A DNA stretch of 64,000 nucleotides from Streptococcus pneumoniae. GTDB taxonomy: Bacteria; Bacillota; Bacilli; Lactobacillales; Streptococcaceae. A model generated the notes under the pieces. It saw nothing but the letters and a program-made list of their open reading frames with translations. It was not told the DNA's origin and did not search any database. Shown piece after piece: positions 53,700 through 64,000 of this stretch. The DNA lies in NCBI RefSeq assembly GCF_001457635.1, contig NZ_LN831051.1, positions 1,984,001-2,048,000 of the forward strand, written 5' to 3'. Position 1 is the stretch's first letter; each line of letters opens with the position of its first letter. A program made the position numbers and the translations under genes.

Positions 53700-55913
53700 T
53701 TATTCTGAATCTTTTGGTGTTTCTGTAAATTCTTTCTTAGGTTTGTGATCCTTTTGATGACGTGGGCGGTGAGGGCGCTCAGACTTTTCACCTTTTTCAT
53801 CATGCTCAGGTTTTGGCGGACGAGGTAGAAGAGCCTTCATAGAGGCATCGATACGGCCTTTTTCATCAATCTTGATAACCTTAACATCAACTTCATCCCC
53901 GATTTCTACCAAATCCTCTACACGATTGGTACGAGTCCAAGCCATCTCAGAGATATGAACAAGGGCATCTGTCTTATCAAAGAGGTTAACAAAGGCACCA
54001 AATTTCTCGATACGAACGACTTTAGCACGGTAAACTTCATCCACTTTGGCTTCACGAACCAAACCAGCAATAATTTCTTTGGCACGGTTAATAGCATCTT
54101 GGTCACTAGAGTAGATAGACACATTTCCTTCTTCGTCTATATCAATCTTAACACCTGTTTCAGCGATAATCTTGTCGATGGTTTCTCCACCCTTACCGAT
54201 GACAATCTTAATCTTGTCCACATCAATCTTGATCGTATCAATTTTCGGAGCAGTTGGAGCCAATTCTGGACGAACTTCTGGAATGGTTGCTTCAATGACA
54301 TCAAGGATTTCAAAACGCGCTTTCTTGGCTTGAGCAAGAGCCTCCGTCAAGATTTCTGCAGTAATCCCTTGAATCTTGATATCCATTTGAAGGGCTGTAA
54401 TCCCATCACGAGTACCTGCAACCTTGAAGTCCATATCTCCAAAGTGATCTTCCAAACCTTGGATATCTGTCAATACTGTGTAGTTATTTCCATCTGAGAT
54501 AAGTCCCATAGCAATACCAGCTACTGGCGCCTTGATTGGCACACCACCAGCCATAAGGGCAAGAGTTCCCGCACAGATAGAAGCTTGAGATGAAGAACCG
54601 TTTGATTCCAAAACTTCTGCTACTAGACGGATAGCGTATGGGAATTCTTCCAAGCTTGGCAAGACTTGAGCAAGAGCACGCTCACCAAGAGCACCGTGAC
54701 CGATTTCACGACGACCTGGCGCACCGTAACGACCTGTTTCCCCTACAGAATATTGAGGGAAGTTATAGTGGTGCATAAAGCGTTTCTTGTACTCTGGATC
54801 CAAACCATCAATGATTTGAGTTTCTCCCATCGGAGCCAAGGTCAAGACTGAAAGAGCTTGAGTTTGCCCACGAGTAAAGAGACCTGAACCATGTACACGA
54901 GGAAGGAAGTCAACAACCGCATCCAAAGGACGGATTTCATCGACCTTACGACCATCAGGACGCACCTTGTCTTCTGTAATTAAACGTCGCACTTCTGCGT
55001 GTTCCATTTGTTCCAAGATTTCAGCCACATCACGCATAATACGGTCAAATTCTTCGTGGTTCGCATATTTTTCTTCGTAAACGGCAGTCACTTGGTCTTT
55101 CACTGCTTGAGTTGCAGCTTCACGGGCCAATTTCTCTTCTACTTGAACTGCCTTTTGGAGGTCACTGTTGTAGGCTGCAATGATTTCAGCTTGCAATTCA
55201 GCATCCACGTGAAGCAATTCCACTTCTGCTTTTTCTTTACCGACAGCAGCAACGATTTCTTCTTGGAAGGTAATCAATTCTTTGACAGCTTCGTGCCCTT
55301 TAAGAAGCGCTTCCAACATGATTTCTTCTGACAATTCTTTGGCACCAGACTCTACCATGTTGATAGCGTGCTTGGTTCCAGCTACTGTCAATTCAAGAAG
55401 AGATTGCTCTGCTTGTTCTTGACTTGGGTTGATGATGATTTGGCCATCTACATATCCCACTTGTACCCCAGCAATTGGTCCGTCAAATGGAATATCTGAA
55501 ATAGACAGTGCCAAAGATGAACCAAACATAGCAGCCATTGGTGCAGATGCATTTTCATCATAAGAAAGCACTGTATTGATGACTTGGACTTCATTACGGA
55601 AACCTTCCGCAAACATAGGACGAATCGGACGGTCAATCAAACGCGCTGTCAAGGTCGCATCTGTTGAAGGACGTCCTTCACGTTTCATAAAGCCACCAGG
55701 AAACTTCCCAGCCGCATACATTTTTTCTTCGTAGTTGACTTGGAGTGGGAAGAAATCCCCAGTTGCCATTTTCTTAGACATAACGGCAGCAGTCAAGACA
55801 GTTGACTCACCGTAACGTACGACAACAGATCCATTTGCTTGCTTAGCAACCTGACCAGTCTCTACAATTAACTCACGACCCGCAAAAGTCGTTTGAAACA
55901 CTTGTTTTGCCAT
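53700..55913 (-). CDS. pnp: Polyribonucleotide nucleotidyltransferase (PNPase)
   Basis: 737 aa from ATG 55913 ([20 protein letters not shown]), which has an AAAGGGGATT site; the longer open frame to 56027 lacks a site and family support. Two RNase PH domains ([40 protein letters not shown]), KH ([12 protein letters not shown]) and S1 ([19 protein letters not shown]) domains, and a basic tail. 3'-5' phosphorolytic exonuclease; with RNase J it shapes RNA decay. Confidence 0.97.
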   Translation of the reverse strand: MAKQVFQTTFAGRELIVETGQVAKQANGSVVVRYGESTVLTAAVMSKKMATGDFFPLQVNYEEKMYAAGKFPGGFMKREGRPSTDATLTARLIDRPIRPMFAEGFRNEVQVINTVLSYDENASAPMAAMFGSSLALSISDIPFDGPIAGVQVGYVDGQIIINPSQEQAEQSLLELTVAGTKHAINMVESGAKELSEEIMLEALLKGHEAVKELITFQEEIVAAVGKEKAEVELLHVDAELQAEIIAAYNSDLQKAVQVEEKLAREAATQAVKDQVTAVYEEKYANHEEFDRIMRDVAEILEQMEHAEVRRLITEDKVRPDGRKVDEIRPLDAVVDFLPRVHGSGLFTRGQTQALSVLTLAPMGETQIIDGLDPEYKKRFMHHYNFPQYSVGETGRYGAPGRREIGHGALGERALAQVLPSLEEFPYAIRLVAEVLESNGSSSQASICAGTLALMAGGVPIKAPVAGIAMGLISDGNNYTVLTDIQGLEDHFGDMDFKVAGTRDGITALQMDIKIQGITAEILTEALAQAKKARFEILDVIEATIPEVRPELAPTAPKIDTIKIDVDKIKIVIGKGGETIDKIIAETGVKIDIDEEGNVSIYSSDQDAINRAKEIIAGLVREAKVDEVYRAKVVRIEKFGAFVNLFDKTDALVHISEMAWTRTNRVEDLVEIGDEVDVKVIKIDEKGRIDASMKALLPRPPKPEHDEKGEKSERPHRPRHQKDHKPKKEFTETPKDSE

Positions 55914-55954
55914 TTTAATCCCCTTTTGATTGATGAAATTATACGCCTTGCCTA

Positions 55955-56200
55955 CAAAGATCAAGATACCAAGGACGTCAAAAGCAAAGTAAAAATAGGA
56001 AACTGACGAAGTCTTCGATGAAGACAAGACAGTTTATCTTTTTTACACAGCTTTTCGGCCGTGTTCAATTACTCAAGATACCAAGCCGTCAAGCAACTCA
56101 AAGGAAGATAGGAAATCGAACGACGGAGCGACTACTCCTAGGGAGATTTATCTTTTTCCACAGAGTTGTAGGCAAGTTCAGTTTTCAAGATACATCATTA
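55955..56200. repeat. Degenerate tandem repeat, about 115-bp unit, upstream of pnp
   Basis: CAAGATACCAAG-GACGTCAA (55963) recurs as CAAGATACCAAGCCGTCAAG (56076), with shared ATAGGAAA, TTTATCTTTTT and ACACAG/CCACAG landmarks at the same spacing, and CAAGATACAT marks a third start at about 56188. The pattern resembles the pneumococcal SPRITE-type dispersed repeats, but I cannot confirm the family. Confidence 0.5.
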
Positions 56201-56433
56201 GAAAGGTTTAATACTAAAGTATCTAAAGCTTTCACGCTAATCGCTATCGGGCGATTAGCTAAATGCTTTACTAACTCTCTCGTCAAATAACATCGATTTG
56301 ACTCACTCGTGTCGTTAAATCTTACAGTTTAAATGCATTGTATTATTTAATACCTTCATCTTTGTATCAAGTACGTACAGAATTTATTTTATCATATTTT
56401 TCTTAAAAAGTGAGGTCTTTACCATTAAAAAGG
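56201..56433. other. Intergenic region upstream of pnp, no gene
   Basis: AT-rich, with a hairpin-forming CGCTAATCGC-TATCGG-GCGATTAGC near 56238-56262. No ORF or RNA gene recognised. Confidence 0.4.
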
Positions 56434-56463
56434 AACCATTCCCCTCACCTGAGAAGAATGGTT
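56434..56463 (-). terminator. metEF terminator
   Basis: AACCATT, loop, AATGGTT with T-rich sequence (CTTTTTAATGG) downstream on minus, just after the metF stop. Confidence 0.65.
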
Positions 56464-56471
56464 TGCTTTTA

Positions 56472-57338
56472 TTATCCTAGAGACTGGTGATTAAACAAGG
56501 CATGGGTTGCTTGATGGATGTATTTTGCTGTATCAGCATTATTCATCGTATAGAGATGCACACCGGCAACATCCTGAGTTACCAAGTCCACGATTTGGTC
56601 CACTGCATAGGCAAGTCCTGCTGCTCTGAGCGACTCAGGGTCATGCTCATACTTGTCTAAGATGGCTTTAAATTTGCGTGGAAGATGGATATTCTCACAA
56701 GTCTTCAAGAGTCGGAGAGCCTGATTTCGATTCAGAATTGGCATAATTCCTGCATGAATGGGAACATCAATCCCAGCCAAGATACACTTGTCCTGAAAAT
56801 CATAGAAGCGCTCATTGTCAAAGAAGAGCTGAGTTACGAGGCTCGAACAGCCTGCATCCACTTTCTTCTTAAGATTTTGAATATCTGAAATCTGATTTGG
56901 CGAATCTGGATGCTCTTCTGGATAGCAAGCTCCAATAATATCAAAGTGAGGGGCTTGTTCCTTGATAAACTCAATCAAGTCGGTTGCATAGCGGAAATCC
57001 TTTTGTGGTTCTACGTCTGGAATAATATCCCCACGAAGAGCCAAGATTTTCTGAACCCCAACTTTGTCCAAGTCAACAATAGTTTCAGCAACCTTGTCCT
57101 TAGTTAGATAAATAGCTGGCAAGTGGGCAATGGTCGGAATCGCCAAGTCATTTTGGATAAAGTCAGCCAAACGAACCGTCGTTTCCTTGATATTAAATTT
57201 ATTATTGCTGGCAGTTACACTGATAAAATGGGGAGCCAACTCCTGCATATCCTGCAAGGCTGAAATAATGTTACCATTACCCACGGCTGGGTTTGGAGGG
57301 AACACTTCAAATGAGAGTGACGGTGTTTGGCGTGACAT
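56472..57338 (-). CDS. metF: 5,10-methylenetetrahydrofolate reductase
   Basis: 288 aa, FAD-dependent TIM-barrel enzyme producing 5-methyl-THF for MetE. N-terminal SLSFEVFPPNPAVGNGNI, LALRGDIIPD, and DAGCSSLVTQLFFDNERFYD are conserved. It follows metE after 63 nt, so both are one operon controlled by the MET-box upstream. Confidence 0.95.
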   Translation of the reverse strand: MSRQTPSLSFEVFPPNPAVGNGNIISALQDMQELAPHFISVTASNNKFNIKETTVRLADFIQNDLAIPTIAHLPAIYLTKDKVAETIVDLDKVGVQKILALRGDIIPDVEPQKDFRYATDLIEFIKEQAPHFDIIGACYPEEHPDSPNQISDIQNLKKKVDAGCSSLVTQLFFDNERFYDFQDKCILAGIDVPIHAGIMPILNRNQALRLLKTCENIHLPRKFKAILDKYEHDPESLRAAGLAYAVDQIVDLVTQDVAGVHLYTMNNADTAKYIHQATHALFNHQSLG

Positions 57339-57401
57339 ATGTAATAACCTTTTCTAGTTGATTTCTTTTTGAACAACCACTGTATGGAGAGAAATCCAAT
57401 C

Positions 57402-59651
57402 TTACAATTTCTCACGCGCAGCTTTAGCTGCTTCAACAAGGCGGATCAAGCTTTCTTTTGTTTCTGGGATACCACGTGTTTTCAAACCACAGTCAGGGTT
57501 GATCCAAACTTTCTTGCTTGGCACTTTAGCAAGGATGGCTTCGATTGTGTTGTCGATTTCGCCTTCGTTTGGTACACGAGGTGAGTGGATATCGTAAACC
57601 CCAGGTCCCACTTCTGTTTGGAAGTTTTTCGCTTTGAGTTCGTCCAAGATTTCAAGGTTTGAACGGCTAGCTTCAAAGGAAATAACGTCTGCATCCATGT
57701 TATCGATAGCTGGGATGATATCTGTAAATTCTGAGTAACACATGTGAGTGTGGATTTGTGTGTCTGGCGCTACTGTTGAGTGTACCAAGCGGAAGGCAGG
57801 AATTGCCCAGTCAAGGTAGTCTTCGTACCAGTCGCTACGACGGAGTGGCAATTTTTCACGAAGAGCAGCCTCGTCGATTTGGATGATCTTCACACCAGCA
57901 ACTTCAAGGTCAAGTACTTCATCCTTGATAGCAAGGGCGATTTGAAGAGTTGAATCCTTGATAGAGATGTCTTCACGTGGGAATGACCAGTTAAGAATGG
58001 TAACAGGTCCAGTCAACATACCTTTAACAGGTTTGTTTGTACGACTTTGTGCATAGCTAGACCATTTAACAGTGATAGGGTTAAGACGAGTGACATCACC
58101 CCAGATGATTGGTGGTTTTACCCCACGCATACCGTATGATTGTACCCATCCATTTTTAGAGAAGAGGTATCCTGACAAGTTTTGACCGAAGTACTCAACC
58201 ATGTCATTACGCTCAAATTCACCGTGAACAAGGACATCAAAGTCAATATCTTCTTGCCACTTGATCCATTCGTCAATCGTTTCAGCAAGGAAAGCATCGT
58301 ACTCTTTTTGAGACAATTCACCTTTACGGTAAGCCAAACGTTTGGCACGAACTTCTTTTGTTTGAGGGAATGAACCAATCGTTGTTGTTGGAAGAGCTGG
58401 AAGTTTGAAAGCTTCTTCTTGGATAGCTTCACGTTCTGCAAAGGCTGGCAAACGAGTGTAGTCTGCGTCTGTCAATCCAGCGATACGCGCACGAAGTTCA
58501 GCATTTTCACCAACACGCTCAGTCGCAAAGAGTTCTTTGTTGGCTGCAAGAGCTTCTGAACCTTGACCATTGCGGATAGCATCCAAGTCACGGATTTCAT
58601 CCAATTTTTCAACTGCAAAGGCAAAGTGGTTCAAGAGTGCTGGTTCAAATTCTTCATTAGCAGTTGTAAATGGCACATGAAGAAGTGAGCAAGAGCTTGT
58701 CAAAACGATGTTTTCAGCTGGGATTTGCTCAAGAACAGCCAAGCTCTTTTCGTAGTTGTTGCGCCAGATGTTTTTACCATTGACAATACCTACATAGAGA
58801 GTCTTGTCAGCTGGGAAGCCACCTTTAACGAGTTCAAGAGTTTTCTTACCTTCAACAAAGTCAAGACCGATAGCATCTACTGGCAAGTTTACAAGGTCAG
58901 CGTATACGTCACGAACATCACCGAAATAAGTTTGAAGCAAGACTTCAAGACCTTTTTTGTCAGCCAAGAGTTTGTTGTAAAGGTTCAAGAAGAGAGCTTT
59001 TTCTTCAGCTGTCAAGTCTTTTACAAGAGCCGCTTCATCCAATTGGATGCGAGTCGCACCAAGTTCAGCCAATTTAGCAAAAACTTCTTGGTAAGCAGCC
59101 ACTAAGCTATCTACGAAGTCGTCTGCTTTCACGCCTTCTTCAAAGTCTGACAATTGAAGGAAAGTGAATGGACCTACAAGAACAGGACGAGTGTTCAATC
59201 CAAGTTCTTTTGCTTCTTGGAACTCATCGAAAATCTTGTGACCAGCCAATTTTACTTGAGTGTCTTTTTCAAATTTAGGAACGATGTAGTGGTAGTTAGT
59301 GTTGAACCATTTCTTCATTGGAAGGGCGCGAACGTCCCCTTTTTCTCCCTGGTAACCACGTCCCAAAGCGAAGTAGCGCTCAAGGTCAGACAAGTCCAAG
59401 TTTTGAACGGATGCAGGCACCACGTTGAAAAGGAAAGCCGCATCTAGGAAGTTATCATAGTGAGAAAAGTCATTTGATGGAATTTCAGTGATGCCTTTTT
59501 CTTTGACAATGTTCCAGTGTTTAGCACGCAAGTCTTTTGCTGCTGCTAAAAGTTCTTCTTCTGAGATTTCTTTTCTAAAGTATTTTTCAGTTGTAAATTT
59601 TAATTCACGGAATTCGCCCAAACGAGGGAAACCGATGATTGTAGTTGACAT
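57402..59651 (-). CDS. metE: Cobalamin-independent methionine synthase
   Basis: 749 aa. Transfers the methyl group of 5-methyl-THF-Glu(n) to homocysteine. Zinc/homocysteine site residues in HTHMCYSEF and the final [12 protein letters not shown] (Cys ligand); N-terminal folate domain [23 protein letters not shown] 59651 is preceded by GGAGGACACATC. Operon with metF. Confidence 0.97.
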   Translation of the reverse strand: MSTTIIGFPRLGEFRELKFTTEKYFRKEISEEELLAAAKDLRAKHWNIVKEKGITEIPSNDFSHYDNFLDAAFLFNVVPASVQNLDLSDLERYFALGRGYQGEKGDVRALPMKKWFNTNYHYIVPKFEKDTQVKLAGHKIFDEFQEAKELGLNTRPVLVGPFTFLQLSDFEEGVKADDFVDSLVAAYQEVFAKLAELGATRIQLDEAALVKDLTAEEKALFLNLYNKLLADKKGLEVLLQTYFGDVRDVYADLVNLPVDAIGLDFVEGKKTLELVKGGFPADKTLYVGIVNGKNIWRNNYEKSLAVLEQIPAENIVLTSSCSLLHVPFTTANEEFEPALLNHFAFAVEKLDEIRDLDAIRNGQGSEALAANKELFATERVGENAELRARIAGLTDADYTRLPAFAEREAIQEEAFKLPALPTTTIGSFPQTKEVRAKRLAYRKGELSQKEYDAFLAETIDEWIKWQEDIDFDVLVHGEFERNDMVEYFGQNLSGYLFSKNGWVQSYGMRGVKPPIIWGDVTRLNPITVKWSSYAQSRTNKPVKGMLTGPVTILNWSFPREDISIKDSTLQIALAIKDEVLDLEVAGVKIIQIDEAALREKLPLRRSDWYEDYLDWAIPAFRLVHSTVAPDTQIHTHMCYSEFTDIIPAIDNMDADVISFEASRSNLEILDELKAKNFQTEVGPGVYDIHSPRVPNEGEIDNTIEAILAKVPSKKVWINPDCGLKTRGIPETKESLIRLVEAAKAAREKL

Positions 59652-59733
59652 GATGTGTCCTCCAAAATTTGTTGTTGAAACTATCTTAACAGAAAAGAAA
59701 GCATCTGTATAATTGTAAAAAATTAGGCTTTGA

Positions 59734-59750
59734 TATAGTTTGAAACTATA
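59734..59750. promoter_or_regulatory. MET-box upstream of metE
   Basis: Perfect palindrome TATAGTTTGAAACTATA, the streptococcal MET-box recognised by the LysR-type regulator MtaR/MetR. It is 83 bp upstream of the metE start, consistent with activation when methionine is low. Confidence 0.9.
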
Positions 59751-59773
59751 CCTCTATTTTAGACAAAAGAAAA

Positions 59774-59799
59774 AGACTTGAGACACATGCCTCAAATCC
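59774..59799 (-). terminator. Terminator downstream of the antitoxin pseudogene
   Basis: GATTTGAG, 8-nt loop, CTCAAGTC followed by TTTTTCTTTT on the minus strand. Confidence 0.7.
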
Positions 59800-59910
59800 C
59801 TTTTATAACTTGTTTTTAGCTGTATTTTAGTTAGAATGCTCAAACGCGTTATTAGTAATTCTTATAAGTGACTATGGCTTGTTATTAGAAAAGACTATAA
59901 CTGATTCTAG

Positions 59911-60203
59911 TCAACTTTTCCCCTGTTCAAGTCGGACGACTGCTAGTATCTTTCCTAGACTAGCTAGGACTTTTAAGACTGTGTCCAACTGTGGACTAGT
60001 CTTACCTGTCTCCATCCTAGCTATAACAGGCTGACTCACTCCACTGAGTTCCTCTAGCTTTTTCTGACTGATTCCTTGCTTATTTCTGGCTTCAATCAAC
60101 TCGCTCATGATAGCTACTCGCATATCACTTTCAAGGATTTCCTCCTTGCTAAAGAGCTCAGATGGACATCCTTCCAATTACTCCCAATAGCACTATTCTT
60201 CAT
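59911..60203 (-). pseudogene. HigA-type antitoxin with a frameshift
   Basis: The ATG at 60203 opens MKNSAIGSNWKDV, then one base is missing near 60164 and the frame closes. In the other frame, the rest continues ELFSKEEILESDMRVAIMSE with an XRE helix-turn-helix (ISQKKLEELSGVSQPVIARM) and ends at 59911. Family members I recall read MKNxAIGSNWKDVRAELF, so a single deletion explains the break. A shortened protein could still start at ATG 60123 (MRVAIMSEL, 70 aa). Adjacent toxin is only a stub. Confidence 0.75.
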
Positions 60204-60228
60204 CACTTAACCCTCTTTCTTTTACGTC
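60178..60228 (-). pseudogene. HigB-type toxin, C-terminal stub only
   Basis: In the frame overlapping the antitoxin start, the minus strand reads KYIDVKERGLSDEE, a premature TAG (60195-60193), then CYWE and TAA (60180-60178). This equals the C-terminal end of Gp49/HigB-like toxins that overlap their antitoxin gene. The upstream bulk is gone, replaced by an IS30 fragment. Confidence 0.65.
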
Positions 60229-60244
60229 TATGTATTTTTAAAAA

Positions 60245-60780
60245 AATGAGCGAATTATGATTCGATAGATTGACCAGCGGGTTTAAAGTTGGTGCTAGCC
60301 TATTTCTTAAGCGATTTTCCTTTTCTAGGATAAAGCAGATCCTGCTTGCTTAACCCCAATTTTCCACGATGAATCCAATAGTAAATGGTTGAAATTCCCA
60401 CGTTAACCCCTTTAGCCATAACCATCATTTCAGGCGAAAATTTTTGGTTATGTATAGTGGAGAATCTTTTCCTTTAGTTCCTTGGTCAAGCTTGATTTCT
60501 TGACCGAGCGCTTGCGATTGTTTTCATAAGACTGTTGAGCGTAGTCGGCAGAATAAACCTCTTTGAAGCGCCCTTTTCCAAGACATTTTCGGACTGTCCC
60601 ACGCTTGATTTCAGTGTGGATAGTTTGAGGAGCTTTTCCAAGTAGAGAGGCAACTTCTCTATTTGATTTTCCTTCTTTTTTCCATCTTTCGATTAAGCGA
60701 CGGCTATCGATTGTCAAATGTTTACCTTTTGTAGTATAATTGTCTTGCATCTCTGTGCCTTTTAATCATTTCAATCTTAA
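60245..60780 (-). mobile_element. IS30-family (IS1239-like) element remnant
   Basis: Minus-strand transposase N-terminus MQDNYTTKGKHLTIDSRRLI with the IS30 helix-turn-helix (SNREVASLLGKAPQTIHTEI) reads to a break at LKEKILHYT, then in another frame SPEMMVMAKGVNVGISTIYY through LGLSKQDLLYPRKGKSLKK, a stop, and FKPAGQSIE. The catalytic DDE half and right end are missing. The deletion endpoint lies next to the HigB stub. Confidence 0.8.
60448..60750 (-). pseudogene. IS30 transposase N-terminal fragment
   Basis: 100 aa holding only the DNA-binding domain of the transposase; stops at a nonsense codon in an otherwise readable region. It has no DDE residues. If expressed it could only bind IS ends. 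Confidence 0.8.
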
Positions 60781-60909
60781 ATTGGACTTTTTTTACTTGG
60801 GTTGTACTTAATCTATGAGGAAGACAAGAAAAAGAATATCAATCAAGTAAAGTCACAAAGTCACATTAGCTCCGAGCAACCATTGCAAATTGAGGTACTC
60901 ACACAATGA
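60781..60909 (+). pseudogene. C-terminal stub of a membrane protein upstream of the 60906 gene
   Basis: An open frame without start reads IGLFLLGLYLIYEEDKKKNI, then QPLQIEVLTQ and TGA, which overlaps the next ATG as ATGA. It looks like the final membrane helix and tail of a protein whose gene was deleted when the IS30 remnant formed. The ATGA overlap implies the two genes were once an operon. Confidence 0.45.
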
Positions 60910-61907
60910 TTAAAACATTTCTCTCTGCCCTTTCGGTCATTCTCTTTGTTATCCCTATCATAACTTATTCTTTTTTCCCATCTTCTAATCTTAACATTTG
61001 GCTATCTACCCAACCTATCTTGGCACAGATTTATGCCTTCCCCTTAGCTACTGCAACTATGGCTGCTATTTTAAGTTTCTTATTTTTTTTCCTATCTTTT
61101 TACAAGAAAAATAAACAAATACGGTTTTACTCTGGCATTTTGCTCTTACTATCGCTCATATTACTATTATTCGGAACAGATAAAACCCTTTCTTCTGCAT
61201 CAAATAAGACTAAAACCTTAAAATTAGTAACTTGGAACGTCGCTAATCAAATAGAAGCACAACATATTGAGCGAATTTTTAGCCATTTTGACGCCGATAT
61301 GGCTATATTCCCTGAACTAGCTACCAATATCAGAGGTGAGCAAGAAAACCAGAGAATCAAACTATTGTTTCATCAAGTTGGACTTTCTATGGCCAACTAT
61401 GATATTTTCACTTCTCCACCTACCAATAGTGGAATAGCTCCTGTGACTGTGATTGTCAAGAAAAGTTATGGTTTCTATACAGAAGCTAAAACTTTTCATA
61501 CAACACGGTTCGGGACAATTGTATTACATTCGAGAAAACAAAATATACCAGATATCATTGCCTTGCATACTGCTCCTCCTCTGCCAGGTTTAATGGAAAT
61601 CTGGAAGCAAGACTTAAACATCATTCATAATCAATTGGCTTCAAAATATCCAAAGGCTATTATTGCAGGTGATTTTAATGCAACTATGCGTCATGGAGCA
61701 CTTGCAAAAATAAGCTCTCATAGGGACGCATTAAATGTACTGCCACCTTTTGAAAGAGGAACTTGGAATAGCCAAAGTCCAAAACTTTTTAATGCAACAA
61801 TAGATCATATTTTATTGCCTAAAAACCACTACTATGTTAAAGATTTAGACATTGTAAGTTTTCAAAACTCTGATCATAGATGTATTTTTACAGAAATCAC
61901 ATTTTAA
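60906..61907 (+). CDS. Membrane-bound endonuclease/exonuclease/phosphatase family protein
   Basis: 333 aa: three N-terminal membrane segments (about 5-25, 37-65, 73-90), then an EEP domain outside the membrane with TWNVANQIEA, MAIFPELAT, AGDFNATMRHG and the final NSDHRCIFTEI (catalytic Asp/His). A DNase or lipid/sugar phosphodiesterase role is possible; not assigned. A GAGGTA site precedes the ATG. Confidence 0.85.
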   Translation: MIKTFLSALSVILFVIPIITYSFFPSSNLNIWLSTQPILAQIYAFPLATATMAAILSFLFFFLSFYKKNKQIRFYSGILLLLSLILLLFGTDKTLSSASNKTKTLKLVTWNVANQIEAQHIERIFSHFDADMAIFPELATNIRGEQENQRIKLLFHQVGLSMANYDIFTSPPTNSGIAPVTVIVKKSYGFYTEAKTFHTTRFGTIVLHSRKQNIPDIIALHTAPPLPGLMEIWKQDLNIIHNQLASKYPKAIIAGDFNATMRHGALAKISSHRDALNVLPPFERGTWNSQSPKLFNATIDHILLPKNHYYVKDLDIVSFQNSDHRCIFTEITF

Positions 61908-61925
61908 TTATTTTATATAAAATCA

Positions 61926-61955
61926 CCCCTCTAGTGTTCATAAACTAGAGGGGGA
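61926..61955. terminator. Bidirectional terminator between the EEP gene and pheT
   Basis: CCCCTCTAG, loop, CTAGAGGGG with T-rich sequence on the minus side (GATTTTAT). Nine perfect base pairs. Confidence 0.85.
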
Positions 61956-61974
61956 ATTTGTATCATACTATCGT

Positions 61975-64000
61975 TTAACGCACTTCTGCATTGACTTTTT
62001 CTTCGAGCGATGCTTGGATTTTTTCCATATAGCGTGCGACTTCTTCGTCCGTTAAGCTATCTTCTGGATTTTGGAAGGTCAAGCTATAAGCCATTGACTT
62101 CATACCAAGTCCCAATTTCTCACCTGAGAAGACGTCAAAGAGTTTGATATCTGTCAAACGTTTCACGCCGGCAGCTTGGATAGCATCTACAACTTCTTGA
62201 TGAGTCACTTCTGCCTTGAGGAGAAGGGCAACGTCACGGCTGACTGCCGGGAATTTGGTGATTTCTACAAATGGAGTCGCTGGCTGAAGCGCAGCTTCGA
62301 TAGCTGAAAGGTTAAGCTCAGCCACATACGTTTCTGGAATATCGTAAGCCTTGGCAGTGACTGGATGCACTTGGCCAAGGAAACCAAGAACTTGGTCACC
62401 GAGTGAAATCACGGCTGTACGACCTGGATGAAGGCTAGCGATTTCAGATGTTGCTGTATAGGTTACTTGGAGTCCCAAACGAGTAAATAGGGCTTCAAGG
62501 ATTCCCTTAGCATAGAAGAAATCAACTGGAACTGCTGCTGTTTGGAAATCTTTTTCAGCAACCAAGCCTGTCAAGGCAAAGGCAAAACTGTTGATTTCAT
62601 TTGGAAGTTCTTCTTTTGGATTACCTGTTTGTTCAAAGACTTTTCCAATCTCGTAAAGGGCCAAGTTTTTATTCTTACGAGCCACGTTGTAGGCAACGGT
62701 ATCAAGGATACCTGAAATCATATTTTGACGGAGGACTGAACGATCCACAGTCATTGGCCACATGAGTTCCGTAAGGTTACTTGGTTGAGCCGTAAACTCA
62801 ACTGCTTTTTCAGGAGTTGTTAGAGTATAGGTGATGATTTCTGTCAAACCTGCTCCTTCAGCAATAGTACGAACTTGACGGCGGAGTTTTTGTGTGGCTG
62901 TCAATTCACCTGCTGTACCATCGTCTTTTGGTAGACTAGTTGGCAAGCGGTCATAACCATAGATACGAGCAATTTCTTCAAAGAGGTCAGCTTCGATTGT
63001 GATATCCCAACGACGACGTGGGACTCTGACTGTAAAGCTGTCTGCATTTCCAGAAAGACCAAAGCCAAGACGACGGAAGACGTCTTCTACATCAGCATAA
63101 GACAGCTCAGTTCCGAGGACACGGTTAACATCAGCAAGGGTTGAAGAAACTTCTACATCTGAAGTATCAAGCTCACCCGCTGAAACGATGCCCTTACGCA
63201 CCGTCGCACCTGCAAGTTCCGCAATCAGGCTAGCTGCCGCATCAAGGGCTTCATTAACTGTTGCCACATTAATTCCTTTTTCAAAGCGAGAAGATGACTC
63301 AGAACGAAGGTTCAGGCGACCACTTGTCTTACGGATAGATTTGCCATTGAAAACAGCAGCTTCAAGGACAACACGACTAGATTTTTCAGAGATTTCTGTT
63401 GCTTGACCACCCATGACACCTGCAAGGGCTACTGGCTTGTCTGCGACAGTGATGACTAGGTCATTCACGTCCAAGTCACGTTCTTCACCGTCCAAGGTCA
63501 CCAATTTTTCACCAGCACGCGCTTCACGCACACGGATGTCAGTCCCTTCAAAGTTATCCAAGTCAAAGGCATGCATTGGTTGACCAAAATAGAGCAGGAT
63601 GTAGTTGGTCACGTCCACTACGTTATTGATGGGACGGATTCCTTCGTTCATGAGAAGGTTTTGCAACCATTGTGGACTTGGTGCGATGGTCACATTGTCC
63701 AAGATACGAGCTGCATAGTAAGGCGCCTTGTCTGTCTCAATGCTGACAGAAAGGGCATCTGCCGCAGCTTCATTAGTTTCTGTTAGAGTAAATTCTTTAA
63801 AGTTGACTGCCTTGTCATAGATGGCTGCCACTTCGTGAGCCACTCCACACATAGAAAGGGCATCTGCACGGTTTGGTGTGATGGAAAGTTCGATGATTTC
63901 ATCATCCAAGTCTAGGTAAGAAAAGACTTCCTCACCTGGCACGGCATCTTCAGGCAAGATTTGGATGCCATCTGCGAATTCCTTAGGCACAACTGAGTCA
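61975..64000 (-). CDS. pheT: Phenylalanyl-tRNA synthetase beta subunit, 3' part
   Basis: 674 codons visible; the 5' end (about 125 residues including most of the tRNA-binding EMAP-like domain) runs past the window. Features: B3/B4 editing region, [21 protein letters not shown]5 domain [20 protein letters not shown], catalytic-like core [20 protein letters not shown], and C-terminal FDX-ACB domain [20 protein letters not shown]. Forms the alpha2-beta2 enzyme with PheS. Ends six nucleotides short of the conserved terminator region. Confidence 0.97.
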   Translation of the reverse strand, partial: DSVVPKEFADGIQILPEDAVPGEEVFSYLDLDDEIIELSITPNRADALSMCGVAHEVAAIYDKAVNFKEFTLTETNEAAADALSVSIETDKAPYYAARILDNVTIAPSPQWLQNLLMNEGIRPINNVVDVTNYILLYFGQPMHAFDLDNFEGTDIRVREARAGEKLVTLDGEERDLDVNDLVITVADKPVALAGVMGGQATEISEKSSRVVLEAAVFNGKSIRKTSGRLNLRSESSSRFEKGINVATVNEALDAAASLIAELAGATVRKGIVSAGELDTSDVEVSSTLADVNRVLGTELSYADVEDVFRRLGFGLSGNADSFTVRVPRRRWDITIEADLFEEIARIYGYDRLPTSLPKDDGTAGELTATQKLRRQVRTIAEGAGLTEIITYTLTTPEKAVEFTAQPSNLTELMWPMTVDRSVLRQNMISGILDTVAYNVARKNKNLALYEIGKVFEQTGNPKEELPNEINSFAFALTGLVAEKDFQTAAVPVDFFYAKGILEALFTRLGLQVTYTATSEIASLHPGRTAVISLGDQVLGFLGQVHPVTAKAYDIPETYVAELNLSAIEAALQPATPFVEITKFPAVSRDVALLLKAEVTHQEVVDAIQAAGVKRLTDIKLFDVFSGEKLGLGMKSMAYSLTFQNPEDSLTDEEVARYMEKIQASLEEKVNAEVR

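Noticed and set aside
55914..56027. N-terminal extension of PNPase (38 aa)
   Set aside because: The ATG at 55913 has a strong ribosome site and gives the standard PNPase start; the extension is intergenic.
56018..56290. 90-aa plus-strand frame between pnp and metF
   Set aside because: It crosses the degenerate tandem repeat and has no start signal; composition is not protein-like.

Overview
The window is from Streptococcus pneumoniae or a very close mitis-group relative. The evidence is a dense set of pneumococcal dispersed repeats (seven BOX elements, nine RUP elements and at least one partial RUP), remnants resembling IS1381, IS1167, IS630-Spn1, IS66 and IS30, and the pneumococcal marker loci prtA, murM-murN, the vex-pep27-vncRS cluster, ldcB and a NOX-like oxidoreductase. 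Gene order matches what I recall of the published pneumococcal chromosome between the PTS/bgaA region and pheT, read in the opposite direction. Almost everything is on the minus strand; only the two amino-acid transporter loci, the NOX gene and the gene at 60906 are on plus.

Layout. 1-2170: 5' end of a PTS EIIA gene, then a graveyard of IS66, IS630 and ISL3 transposase pieces split by RUPs. 2468-8899: the giant surface protease PrtA with a good promoter and an AT-rich palindrome upstream. 9126-14340: BOX, truncated tRNA-Thr, frameshifted acetyltransferase, a three-gene ABC exporter, then a decayed stretch with a toxin remnant, a hypothetical gene whose ribosome binding site is cut off by a RUP, and a broken SecB-like gene. 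14341-16573: group II intron remnant, rplK-rplA. 16573-23734: LdcB, IS1381, HIT protein, M42 peptidase, BrnQ, a rhodanese pseudogene, a uracil-DNA glycosylase-like protein, PepV. 23747-36443: nitroreductase, amino-acid binding lipoprotein, phosphoesterase-UvrC, a metzincin-like protease, MurN-MurM, EstA, RNase J2, RecJ. 36708-42271: amino-acid ABC operon, NOX-like protein, Fba. 42412-48146: VncS, VncR, Pep27, Vex3-2-1 and a second group II intron remnant. 48743-56027: surface-protein fragment, PucR-type regulator, MrnC, CysS, GNAT, CysE, Pnp. 56434-64000: MetF-MetE with a MET-box, decayed HigBA module, IS30 remnant, membrane endonuclease/exonuclease/phosphatase protein, 3' part of PheT.

Functional themes are amino-acid and peptide acquisition (two ABC systems, BrnQ, PepV, the M42 peptidase, MetEF, CysE), cell-wall metabolism and surface proteins (PrtA, LdcB, MurMN), RNA turnover (RNase J2, Pnp, MrnC) and DNA repair (UvrC, RecJ). 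I did not find a clearly undescribed multi-gene system. The most interesting material is repeat-mediated remodelling: RUP splitting a Shine-Dalgarno from its start codon, BOX nested in RUP, two intron remnants carrying a RUP at the same internal site, BOX between stop codon and terminator at two transporter loci, and several decayed toxin or stress modules. All functional calls are from reading the sequence and family knowledge; no database search was run.
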